Below are positions 36,776-47,530 of a DNA stretch of 64,000 bases, piece by piece; positions within the stretch are counted from its first letter, which is position 1; the number at the start of each line of letters is the position of its first letter. The notes under the pieces were generated by a model, which did not search any database, was not told where the DNA came from, and saw only the letters and a list, made by a program, of their open reading frames with translations. Made by a program: the position numbers and the translations under genes. The DNA is taken from the NCBI GenBank assembly GCA_001939145.1, contig LSRX01000829.1, forward strand, positions 109,109 through 173,108. Reading direction: 5' to 3'. This stretch comes from Symbiodinium microadriaticum (lineage: Eukaryota > Sar > Dinophyceae > Suessiales > Symbiodiniaceae).

Positions 36776-38495
36776 TCAGGCCGAGTCCGCCTGCAGACTG
36801 AGAGCCTTCTGGCCATCACGCATGGCTTTTAGCAGCACGTCCACCTGGCGGGCGGCAGCGACCGGCAGCGCAGGCAGGCCGACAAATCGCTGGAGGGATG
36901 CTAGAGGCCCCGCCTTCGACCTGTCTACGGCCTCCGGTCCCGACGTTTTCCTGCGCTTCTGTGCTTCGGGACTTTCTTCGACCTCACCACGTGACTTGTC
37001 GATTTTGTCGAAACAAGAAGAAGCCGAGAACCGGGCCGACCTCTTAGGTACGAGGCTAGCTGGCGCCACGTTCATGGATTCTGCGAAGCCATCCAAAACA
37101 GCGGATGTGTCCTGCGCAGAGCATGGGACTGCCGACTGTGATGTGAACTTGCATGAACACGATCTCTTGTCCTGCTTCTTGCGCTCTAAGCTGTTGTAGA
37201 TAATCTCGTCGGGCGTGTTTGGCGCGACCAGAAATTCCACGACCACCTTGCTGTGGGTACTGCCAATGCGATGAGCTCTTGCTTCAGCTTGTTCCACAGA
37301 CCCCGGGACCCAGTAGAGCTCTGCAAAAATAACCAGGCTGGCAGCTGTCATCGTCAAGCCCTCACCACAAGCGGTGATCGACAACAAAGCAATTCGGCAG
37401 TTGGGATCTTCTTGGAACTGCCTCACAATCTCTTGGCGTTTCGCCATTGGGGTGCTGCCGTCGATTCGTATAAAGGAACAACTCATCTTGGGCAGGTGCT
37501 TCTTTAGAAGCTCCGAGATTTCGTCCAGCATGAGCTTGTGGTGTGCGAAGATGATGATCTTGTCGTCCACGCGTTCAAGCACTTCGGAAAGGTACTCTTT
37601 TACAGCTTTGAGCTTGGCCTTTGCAATCTGCATGAAAATGTCGGAGCTGTCTGGCTTCGAGGGACCATCTCCGATGAAGTCATGTAGATCATCGGACTGA
37701 ACGCCGCGCAACAACTTTCCATCAACGTCCAGCGGCACACGCTGCCGCCGCTTCTCAGGAAGCTGCGAAAGGACTTCCTTCTTCTGCCTTCGAATCATGA
37801 CCGTGGACATGAGGAGAAAATTCAACTCTGTAGCACATCGAGCACCCACGACTCTGCTTATTGCGCGTCCACCATGGAAAGACTGCTGCTGCATAACGCA
37901 ATATCTTGCTCGGAAATCGACAAGCCTCGCAACGTCAGGAATCAAGCCACACAGCCTGAGTGGCAGCGAGATCACATGCAAGTCCTAGTGTTTATCAATT
38001 CACAGCGGGCTTCCAGTACTTTTCTTGCTTCGGTAGTCCAGTTGTTTTGCGGCGAAGCATCCATGATTCTCTCCTGGCCTAATCTCAGTGCGAGGTTCTG
38101 GCTTGCCGTACTCTTACGACTACGACTGCAACGACGATGACGAGGAGGACGACGCTGCTACTGCTATACTGCTGCTGCTGCGGCAGCCACGACTACTGCG
38201 ACTACTACTGGTACTAGGTTTCGAAGGCTTTGAAACTATCGAAGTGAATGATCCAAGCGAAGGCTTCAAAGGCTTTGAAGGTGCAGCAGCAGCAGTCGTA
38301 GTAGTGGCTGCTGCTACCGCTGCTACTTCCACAGCTACGCCTACTGACCTACTGCTCCTACTACTCGAACAACTCCCGCCACTGCTACTACTCCCACTCC
38401 TGCTCATACTCATACTCCGGCTCCACTACTCCTACTGCTACTCTTATTATTATTTCTGTATTCTTGCGATTATTACTATTGCTGATAGTAATAAC

Positions 38496-38579
<84 letters not shown>

Positions 38580-40196
38580 GTTATTACTATCAGCAATAGT
38601 AATAATCGCAAGAATACAGAAATAATAATAAGAGTAGCAGTAGGAGTAGTGGAGCCGGAGTATGAGTATGAGCAGGAGTGGGAGTAGTAGCAGTGGCGGG
38701 AGTTGTTCGNCTACTTCTACTTCTACTTCTACTTCTACTTCTACTTCTACTTCTACTTCTACTTCTACTACTACTACTACTACTACTACTACGACTACTA
38801 CTACTACTACTACTACTACTACTGCTGCTGCTACTTCTGCTATTTTACTATTACTACTAGTACACCACCACGACTACGACAACGCCGACGACCAACTACT
38901 ACTACCACTACCACCACCGCCATGACTACTGCCACTACTTCCAGTTCTACTGGTGCTCCCACCAGCGACACGCACAACCACCTCGAATGGATGTTACCAC
39001 AGCAGAACACCATACTATCTGTCGCAACCTGAGTGGTGGCCAAGGAGCTGCGGATGAAGCTCGTCGGCAGAGTTTCTCGTAGGAGTACCCGAGAGCAGAA
39101 CTGCACGCTGTGCCTGGCGCAGCAGAGGGACCATTGTCTTGGTCCGCGCGGCGCCCCAGTCCTTCATGTTGTGACTCTCGTCAGCAATGACCATGCCGTG
39201 CGGCGTTCCGTCAGGACGCTGTGTGAACTTCCCTCGGTTAGCATCGGAGGCCAGCAGGTTGTAGGAGATGATCCATATGTGGCATTCGGGGTTCAGGGCC
39301 TCCGAGCCTTTCCGAATGACTTGCACATCACACGGGCGTAAGACCCCGTTCAGCCATTGCAGTGCCTGCTCTTGCCAAACCCATCGCAATGACGAGGGGC
39401 AAACGACCAGAACGGGCCAGCTTTCTCTGTACTGAGCAGCCAGAGCCAGTGCTTGAAGGGTCTTTCCAAGGCCCATCTCATCCGCGATCAAGACACGCCC
39501 TGCCTTTTCTGTGCCGAAGTGTACACCCTCAAGTTGGTAGGGAAGTAGCTTCGGTGGCAAACGGGCCTCCTGCACTTTATCGCCCGCAGCACGCCGTGCT
39601 TTTTGTAGCAAGTTCAGGACCCAACTCGGGATGTGTTCCACTTGGCCAAGCTCCTCCAAGCCTGTCACAACAGCCTTGTATTTGTGAAGGGGAAAGAGCC
39701 AGGAACGCCGGTCGACTCCGAGGGATGCGCCCTCCTGTCTTCCCACTGCTTGCCACACATGCGGTGGCACAAACACCGGATCCTTGCTGCCCAACCTTTC
39801 AGCACGCACAAGGAATTGATCTTCTTGGATGAGCTCGCAAACCAGTGTGATGTCGGCTGCGAGCTGCCCTTTTTGTGGCGTGGCCAATGGTCGGGGGGCA
39901 CGGGCAGCAGCGGGAGCGGATGGCGCTTTAGGCACTCTCTTTTGAACCCTTTGGAGATACTGTTGAAACTCCTTCAGCTGTCCATTTGGGTTTTCCATTG
40001 TCAGCGCCCAATTGCAGTAGCTTGCATCCGTGTTCGCCACATCTTGAAAACTTCGGCCTCTGTGCTTCCCAAACGTGAATGTTTGGAGAGGCTTCGGTGG
40101 TACTGGCGTCTCGCCGTCGCCGTTCACTCTGAGAGCCATCGCAGCAAATCTTAGTTTGCTTAGCAGTGCGATTGGTTTCATGGCTTGTGTGCTCAT
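36776..40196 (-). CDS. SNF2-family helicase, SMARCAL1/ZRANB3 type
   Basis: DNA-stimulated ATPase related to the annealing helicases SMARCAL1 and ZRANB3, which remodel stalled replication forks in the nucleus. Exon 1, from an ATG at 40196 (others at 40181 and about 40139) to about 39040, encodes an N-terminal FGKHRGRSFQDV segment followed by YCNWAL. This resembles the small domain at the C-terminus of exonuclease-X-like proteins. The helicase N-half follows with IADEMGLGKTLQ (Walker A), VVCPSSLRWVW, IADESH (DESH box) and LLSGTPTRNSADEL. After an intron of about 1.1 kb, exon 2 (about 37955-36776) supplies VMIRRQKKEVLSQLP, IIIFAHHKLMLDE, IRIDGSTP, ITACGEGLTMTAAS and QAEARAHRIGS (motif VI). It then gives a Ser-rich tail with QKRRK. 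A phase-consistent joint between exons was not found. The frame above 40196 is probably 5' UTR. Confidence 0.92.
38366..38709. repeat. Perfect 344-bp palindrome (2 x 172 bp) in helicase intron
   Basis: The arm 38366-38537 is the exact reverse complement of 38538-38709, with no spacer: the centre reads GTAGT|ACTAC. The arms include (GTA)n/(TAC)n near the centre and unique-looking sequence outside. The palindrome ends exactly at the single N at 38710. It is either a true hairpin-forming palindrome or a fold-back assembly artefact. Confidence 0.93.
38711..38920. repeat. (CTACTT)n and (CTA)n repeat tract
   Basis: Immediately after the N, hexamer repeats CTACTT run to about 38766. They are followed by CTA trinucleotides to about 38826, then degenerate CTA/ACC-rich sequence. 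A similar degenerate CTA-rich sequence (38110-38360) lies on the other side of the palindrome. The whole block is within the SNF2-helicase intron. Confidence 0.9.
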
Positions 40197-40473
40197 TGTG
40201 TGCTTTTTATGGTCCTCTTCCGCAATTGTAGGCTGGAATCGGCACGAGCCGCCCTGTCGTGTCTGTGCGCGCCTTGACGGCGACTGAAAGAAAGCCATAG
40301 CAAACATAGCCAAAGAAGTGCGAGAGATCCATGTCAGCAACACAAAGCTCACCAAAGCAGGACACTTAGTGATCTGAGCAGTCTGAGCGCGAGTCTCGAC
40401 AAGCCAATTCTTTCTCATGCCTGTGGTGCAAGCTTGCAGTGATTTGCAGCTCTGATTGGAAAGCTCAGCGCAG

Positions 40474-43400
40474 TCAATCGCCTGGCATTTTGTTGCCGAA
40501 ATCGAACGAATTCTGAGCTTTCCAGGTCCTGAGCTGAGCGTCCACCACGGCCATCGCAAGCCAAACGATGCGACAGGCCTTGCAAACGTCGACTAAGTCA
40601 TCCAGCAGGATGCCAACCGTCCCACTGCGGCCTGCAGGCATTCTAGGAAGCCCCACTGATCCCAAAGAGAATCTCCCCAAAAGGTGCCTCCATGGATCTC
40701 TACCATCAGGTTCCTGCCAATGGGCCCGAGGCTGGTGCGCACATCTCACTCTCAGAATCTTGTCCATGCTCTTGATCCTGTACAGTTTAAGACTGATTAG
40801 CCGCTATCGTTGTCGAAGGAGTCCTTGGTGCTGATTCTTGTTTTCACAGCCCCTTTACATCCGGAACATGATGAGATGCTTTCTACATCCGGCTAGAAGC
40901 AACACAGCAAGGTCAGGTGCGGGCAAAACGTCCTGCAGTCGACCAGTAAGCGTCGAGGGTAAGGCTTCCCATTTGTAGCAACCTTGCAGCCAGCCATGTC
41001 TTGGGGCTTCGAGTGGCTTCGCATGGCTTAAAGGCTTAGAGGCGCAATGGCAGGCTATCCCACCGGGCCGCAGGCCTTTGTGCAAGCTAAGCCTTCCTTT
41101 GAAAGCAGGCTGGACCAGCGGCGGAACCATGCATCATCTGGTCTTGATGCGTCCTGTGACCCATCAAACACTCGCACTTGCGGTTTGCCTACGGGATCTG
41201 TGCTCGGTGCGTGCACGATGACTGCTCTCTCGCTCGATCTCTTTCTTTCGCCAGGGCTATGGTGCAGGGGGAAGACCCCCTACTCGCCCTCTCTCTCTCT
41301 CGCTCTTTTTCCGGCCTGATGAAGTTGGTGAAGCATGCTTTGTCTCCCACCTGAGAGATCCGAGTTCGGCAAATGAATGAAAGTCAAGCCCTGCTTGCAG
41401 TCTGCGATGTCCAAGACTCCAAGAGCCGCGCCTCCTTCTTTGCATTCAGCTCTGCTGTGCCGGAACTGGCTTCAAGCATGCTCACAATGCAAGATCATCG
41501 AATTTTGGAAGGCGCCGCCGCCAAAACGACACCCGCAGACTGGGAATGAGCCGGGCCACGACACGGTGGAAAAGCGACCTCGGAAGCAAACTTTCTTCCG
41601 AGCCGAATGAAACTTCACAGGACAGAAAAGCAGTGCTTGGTGCGGAGGTATTCCACGGCGTTTTGCTCGCATGCACTTCGTCGCAGTCCCTCTCTGACCG
41701 GAGTCCGTCCAAGAGCCACGGCAAAGGTCGTCCACACTGATGTCTCTGAGAGCACAACGTGCCGGGGCAACGCAGCTGTTGCTGTCGACCTGACCTGCTT
41801 GCGTACTCCTACCCTGGAGCAGCATATAGCAGCAGTGCAGGCATAGCCTGGGTCGTCCTGTAAGCATGAGATTGCCATAGCGGCGCTGGGCCGCAGCAAA
41901 CCCGCGGCGAGCAGCCTTCTCGAAGGCGCTTTGCCACTGCAGCTTTCGCTGCTCATCCACTTTCACATCCTCCCCTCTCCAGGAGAGACTGGAGGCAGGC
42001 AAGGTAGGCAGGGCCCAGTTTGGCCGGAGGAAGTGTCCCGCATCTGCTGCTCGCTCCAGGCAAGAGATCCCCTATAGGTCTGTTGACAGCAGAAGAGACC
42101 GTCCCAAAAGATCAAGCTGTAGCACTGCAGCGAATGCCAGTGGAAAGGACAACTCCATGAGGCCATCAACAGATCACCCGGCTCAATGCAAACTAGCCGT
42201 CGTGATCTGACAAATGTCCCAAATTGCACCTGGAGAATTTAGGTGGTCACTGAGTCCAAGTTTCGCAGTGACTATACCACATGAGTCAACGCACGGCCGC
42301 AGCCAGTGATGCAGGAGGCTGCGGAAGATTCCTCGATGGATCAACGAGTGATAACGAGCGATCCCTAGCACTTGAGTCGAAGCACCAGCCAGACCAGTCC
42401 GCTTTCACCACAACTGCTGAAAAAAGGGAGGGACACCAACAGCATGTGAACATAATGATGATTCTCAACAGGTGGTCTCAGCATGTCAGCAAATCGACAA
42501 GTCTCTCTGCGGAGTGCTGAGGGCCACTCAGCCTGGATGGCTTGACGACCGTGCGCTGGTCCTGGCCGTCCAGGCACTACCACGCGACTGGTCGCGAGGG
42601 AACCTCAGCCTCAATCGCGCGATGCGAGCTATGCCCAGCCTCTTCTGCGCGAGCTTCTCGGGCTAGCTGGTGCGCGCTCGCTGGGATGTCCTATCGCTAC
42701 AGATTCCTCGGAATGACAAGTACCGTACACAGGCGCTCATGCACCTCCTCGCTGAAGCGGGACTGCCGCGAAGTGTTTCTCATCAACCTCGCAGGTTCTC
42801 GTGTGTCAGCAATCTGTACCATCTGCGCAAAAAGTGTTGAGGGGGTGGCGAAGACCGGTGTGCCAGGAGAACCTCCATGTCACTCTGCTGCCTGTGCCGG
42901 GAGCCCGTCTGTGTGTGACCGCTGTTGTTTTTGGGGCGTGGCCTCTCTTTGTCCTCGCTGAAGGGAGCATCGTCGGAGTCCTGCTTCAGGCTTTGCTCCA
43001 GCACCGTGTCTATGAATATATGCTAGCTTTTAGGACCTAGGACTGTCCCTGGCAGGTTGCTGTCCTCGCCGGACTCTGAACAGTCGCTGCCTTCCTGGCG
43101 CGAAGAGCTGTGGAAACCTCTTGGCCTCTTGGTCCTCCGGTTCAGCTCCGGACTGGATTCCGACACTTCGCATCTGGCAGTCCCCTGGGAGGAGGCCTCT
43201 TGCTCTTGGGCAGACAGCATGGAATCTTCACGATGGCCAAGGTTCACACGGTCTCAGAGGTTTGCCAACCACTTCGGGCAAGCCCACCTTAGCAGTCGCA
43301 AGCGTGACGGGCAACGGCCTTTCTGCGATCAAACAAATAAGTCGTGTCACCTTAGCGCTCGAAGGCTGTTTCGCAATTGCGAGCGACGCAAGGACGACTT

Positions 43401-43503
43401 TCTTGTCGACCGGATGTCGGAGCGGACGTGTCAGCAAGAAAATTGGTGCAGGGTTCTGAAGCGGCTGTGCGGCGACCCCTCTTTTGGAGGCACGTTCGTG
43501 CAC
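40474..43503 (-). CDS. Unidentified minus-strand gene(s), candidate exons only
   Basis: Coding-like stretches on the minus strand are as follows. 43228-43503 contains KKVVLASLAIAKQPSSAK. 43023-43250 is acidic and Ser-rich with ELNRRTKRPRGFHSSSRQ. 42800-43004 is polar with KQDSDDAPFSEDKERPRPK. About 42550-42680 contains KLAQKRLGIARIARLRLR. About 42000-42229 contains IEPGDLLMASWSCPFHWHS. About 41870-42000 contains DEQRKLQWQSAFEKAARRG. 40855-41130 and 40474-40767 also look coding (LLDDLVDVCKACRIVWLAM). No family was recognised and exons were not joined. It may be one gene upstream of the helicase or several. Confidence 0.33.
41225..41325. repeat. (CT)n module with CAGGG box and GGGGGAAGACCCCC hairpin
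   Basis: CTCTCTCGCTCGATCTCTTT and CTTTCGCCAGGG are followed by GGGGGAAGACCCCC and a second CT run. The same arrangement (CT run, CAGGG, short hairpin of G and C runs) recurs at 50040-50520 and 51420-51510, so this is one dispersed copy. Confidence 0.6.
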
Positions 43504-43831
43504 TCGCCCACACTATGCATTGGCGGCCTGCCAATGCCGACTCAATATTTAGCACCGCTTATATAGCGGCTAAGCTCTTAGATGGGAGCAGTCAGTGCGT
43601 TGACTGTCTCAGGAGTTGCTCGAGGTTTTCCTCCCACTCGGGCAGGTCATTCTCTGAGCCGTTGGGTTCCCTCCATATGGGCTCTTGAGTCTGGCATTCC
43701 GTCCGCACAGGCACAGGGTTGTAGGAGAACAGCACCTGCATAAGGTACAGCGCAATCACAACCACTGTGCCGCTTGGTTAGACATGTACAATGGGTTGCG
43801 TCAGCTGGTTCACACTACAAATGCGCTCTAG
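43504..43831. other. Non-coding spacer
   Basis: No frame or motif supports a gene here. The stretch separates the unidentified minus-strand exons from the dispersed repeat that follows. Confidence 0.35.
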
Positions 43832-44190
43832 CTAAGAAATGCAGAGTCTCCAAGGTGGTGTCATTTCACATTTTGGCCGGGTGGTTCCGAGCCTCTGAAA
43901 CCCCTGAGGCAAGTAGTACAGGCGGGGCTACATTTCTCATGGCTGGGGGGCGTTTCCAGGCGTCGGCCAAGCGCCTGCTTGGGACCACAGAAAAAAGCGC
44001 CAGCAGGAGAATCACCGAAATGGGAAACGTAGACGTGGACCCTACGTTACGGTGGTTTCCTTGTCAACATTGTTATGTTCCTGACCCTGGAGTCCTGGAG
44101 GTTCTAGGCCCCCAGGCCCCCCACAACCAACCAAGATGAGGAATGTAGGGGGGCTGCGTTTCCTATTTTGGTGGGTTTCCGAGTCCGGCC
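43832..44190. repeat. Second copy of the AGCTAAGAAATG repeat family
   Basis: It begins AGCTAAGAAATGCAGAG at 43832. It then repeats a degenerate unit containing GGGGCTACATTTCTCAT, GGGGGGCTGCGTTTCCTATT and TTGGTGGGTTTCCGAGTCC. These match the theme of the array at 28523-28942 but are more diverged. It lies between the unidentified gene and the 3' end of the YdcZ gene. Confidence 0.7.
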
Positions 44191-44743
44191 GAGGGCCTAT
44201 AGCCCAGGGGCAAAGATCCAGGGAAAGCCTAACTTTGCATGGGCTCGCAGCAGTTCGAGGCCTACTTGTAGGGTATCGGGGTAAGTTGAACTAAACCAAG
44301 GGTAGCCACGCCGGGAACCCATCCAGCACTGTATGTAGCCTACAGTAAGTGGCACAAAGCCAGGGCCAACGTCTTGCGACCTCCTAAACAAGAACCAGCA
44401 ACTGCTGGCACGGCAGAACTCATGCAATTTGCATCCCAGTCGCCGCTCCAAGAACTGTGATGCCCTTGGTCAGGCTGCTTGTAATCTGCGCTCGAGTTTT
44501 CATCCCTGCAACACCCTTCCCTCTCTGGCAGGCACTAGCAGCCAAACACACGTGACCTGAATTGCTGATGGCAAGATGTTCCGCCGATGAGTTCGCGCTC
44601 GGAGGCTATGCTTGTATGTCGCTTTCCATCTCTGACCAATGTTGATGTTAAAGTGAGTGTTTACGAGCGGTAGAGGTTGGCATGTGACTGTGAGTTGAGC
44701 GCAAACTCCTCCGCGAAGCATCGTGGAATGGCTATAGATTGCA

Positions 44744-46735
44744 CTATTGGAAAAGCTCGGCCCGGCTGTTCGATCTTTTAATGCCTGAATGGCCTGGGCG
44801 CCCGGCAACACTGACAAAGCGTGCCACCGACACCGGTCGCGGGGGCGTGAAGAGGCCGAAGGTGTCGGCCAGGGATGCGGTTGTCAGCTTGCCTTCCAGG
44901 TGCTCCGGCAAAAGAGGCTGAACTTAAGTAAACGCTGGAGTATTTTTCCGAGTGCATCGCCCCGACCCCACCCCCTGCCTGCTAAGACAAGTACGAAAAG
45001 CACCGAGTATCCAATGAGTTTCGGCAATTCTGCTAGTGAGTACGTGTAGAATGCAGACTGTAGGCCACAGAGCAGCCAGATCCACCACTTTGACTCTTGG
45101 AAGTGCAGTGGGATTCCCCGCGTCTGCAAAGTGATGCATAGGGGGACTGCCCAGAGCATCGAAGTCACGTTGCAAAACAAGGCACTGCGAGCTGAGGAGC
45201 CAAGATCCCTGGCTAGCCGTTTGTTCATCTTCGCCTGCACGCTGTAGCAAACACCAACGACCAAAGCGCAGGCTGCATAGAACGCAATCTCCGCGGCGGA
45301 GCCCGTGACTTGGCTAATTGAGTCTGCCATTTCGATGCCCGCGGCGGCTGCAAGGAAGCATAAACCCACGGAGTTGTAGCGATTGATGCGAAACCGTTTT
45401 CCGCGGCAGTCGAAGACGATTGCACAAGTCATCATTCCAATCAGTACCAACATCAGAATCATCTGCGTACCCAGGAAAGCTGCGGCAGGTGTGCACACCT
45501 CGGCTGCAAGAGCCAGCTATGATTGAGTGATGAGAAAACTTCTAGCCAGTTGCGGATCGACAAACAACGGCTTAATCTCACCTCCCATGTATCTCTCAGC
45601 ATGGCTTACTTGCAAAGCCCATGCCTTTGTTTTACACTTGTGGCTTCTTCGGGTGTTTGTCACGGAATTCTGACCCAAATTGGCACTCAGTTTTGCCCGG
45701 GCGGTGCCTCAGTTCAGGCAAGCCACAAAGACAGGGATGATCGCGAATCCGCCCAAGACTGACCACTTCCTCGTCGGAGCATTCGGGGTTGGTCCTCCTG
45801 AGTCGGGCAACTGCCAAACAGAGCCTTTCAGTCTTGCAGGGCGCGTTGGGAAGGCGAACCTTGTAGTCGCACAAGCGCCAGGAGCCAAACTGCGCCGATC
45901 CCGAGGTTGATGGAAAACACGTAGGAAGCATGGGCGAATGCAGGAGAGGGCGTGTCATTAAGGATGATGCCCTCAGCAGTACTCACTTCGTGGTTGATAT
46001 TGATGTCAGCTCTGCCACTTCTTCACAAGCAACCTTTGTGTCTGCCGTCCGTCTGAATTACACGGGAGACTGCTGAGAGCAGTGAAGCAGGTATTCCATC
46101 CTAGATCATGCAGTGATAGAGCAGCACGACGACCACAGGAGACACCACTAGACACTGGCAGGATTCGGGAGCACAGCCACAAGAGTCACTAGATTTTCTC
46201 CACATACAGGCGGCATGCAGGACCATGCCCAAATCGGCCCATATGCTTTCGCCCAAGTACTTGCGGTCTTCAGGAGGATTTGGGAGCAGGCAAAATGCTC
46301 TCCCCCCGGCGATTGGGGGGGGGGGGGGCGCTTATGCTTGTCCTCATAATTCCACTGCCGGGATTCAGAAGGACAGCCAAACGCCTTCCCCCAAATTGAC
46401 CCGTTCAACTTTGGGACGACTTGGAACTTACCATGAATCTGGCTGTGAAAACAGGCCAGCATCCCGGGGAAAGTCTTGTTCGGTGCGTCGTGCGAGAACA
46501 GTAACAAGTTCTCTTTGCTCTGAACGTAAGACCCCCGTAGTGCCCTAGCGCTGTTTGGGAAAACCATAACCAGGCTTAGATAGATGTGTCCGGAACGCAA
46601 AGGTCTAAGCTTGTGAAACTCCAATGCTAGGCTCCTGACGCCTCCAACCTGGAATGCCACTGACACGCCAGCTGCAATGGCCCACAGATATGCCAAGATG
46701 GTGGGCATCGCATGAAACAGCAGATCCTCGTCCAT
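44744..46735 (-). CDS. YdcZ-type DMT-superfamily transporter, internally duplicated (5 exons)
   Basis: Polytopic membrane protein of the bacterial YdcZ (DUF606) branch of the drug/metabolite transporters. Exons 46735-46642, 46009-45860, 45797-45720, 45503-44979 and 44892-44744 keep phase throughout and give 331 residues from ATG to TAG. Half 1 has AAGVSVAFQVGADININHEV, SYVFSINLGIGAVWLLALV, WSVLGGFAIIPVFVAS and FLGTQMILMLVLIGMM. Half 2 repeats the pattern: VVGVCYSVQAKMNKRLARDL, SALFCNVTSMLWAVPLC, LPKLIGYSVLFVLVLAG and ADTFGLFTPPRPVSVAR. Each half has the glutamine/asparagine-bearing first helix typical of the family. Introns are GC-AG (632, 216 and 86 bp) and GT-AG (62 bp). The 86-bp intron is flanked by the direct repeat AGGCA. 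Substrate is unknown. The reading of the last 20 residues after VSVAG assumes no further intron. Confidence 0.86.
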
Positions 46736-47530
46736 TCATCATTGTGCGGGGCTCCGCACTATCTTCTAAGCCAGCTGCAAGGCTCAAAGGAGACTGTTGA
46801 GAGTGATGTCCATAATGTGGTCTTTCGACTTAAATGCTCAGTTTCTCGATGGAACACTTGAAGAACTACGACCATTATCTGCATGGGCTCTTCCCTGCCT
46901 TTTTGAGCTCACATGACAATCAAGTGTTAGTCGAGGTGGCAGCTCTAGTTTGCTGGCGGTGCTCGAGTGGCATGCAGTGCAGTTGCTGATGGCATGACTC
47001 AGGCTGCTGCAGGAGGCGGTGGTGCCGCAAAGCAAGACTCTGCTTGAGCCCTGGGGGCACACCTGGCACGGAGGTCTGAACACAGGAAGCGACTGCTTTC
47101 CCGAAGACAGGCGGGGATAAGCGGGGCAGCCATGCGGAAGTCCGATGGGAGGCGGCGGAGCCAATACCAAGCTGAGATTGTGAGACTTCTACCATCGTTC
47201 ATAGCTGTAAAACATCGCTCCTGCCGGATGTTCTTCTGATCTCGGAGGCCCCCTGCACTGCAGCACCCTGCTGGAGGACAAGGGACGTGGCATGGTAGAT
47301 GCAGGGCCTCGAAGTCGTCGAGGCTTCTGAGCTTCCTCGGCTCCACAGCTGATTGGTCCCAGGGCCATAGAGACGTCCTCTATTGTATGTGACTTGCAGG
47401 GGAATGGCAGGCCTCTTGGCCATCAGCAGTCACTGCTGCAAGATTCTTAGCAGTCTTAGCATCCGAGGCACAGCATCTCGAGCACATTGCCGCGCTCGAA
47501 GTCCGTGGGGACTTCGGCACCAGGCCTTCG
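46736..47530. other. No gene recognised
   Basis: Frames on the minus strand (46838-47346) are Pro/Ser/Cys-rich without motifs. I see no supported exon in this spacer. Confidence 0.35.

Noticed and set aside
38088-38925. Plus-strand ORFs of poly-Leu, poly-Tyr, poly-Thr and poly-Ser
   Set aside because: They are translations of the CTA/GTA repeat in the helicase intron, on the strand opposite the gene.
40197-40559. Extending the helicase start to 40559
   Set aside because: The extra 121 residues are not helicase-like. The start near 40196 fits the first recognisable domain, so the upstream part is probably UTR.
43860-43900. Relict dinoflagellate spliced-leader sequence (CATTTTGG-like)
   Set aside because: Only about eight bases resemble the leader, and the same stretch belongs to the AGCTAAGAAATG repeat family.
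46310-46330. Poly-G run as a quadruplex or functional element
   Set aside because: A plain homopolymer in the first YdcZ intron. There is nothing else to support function.
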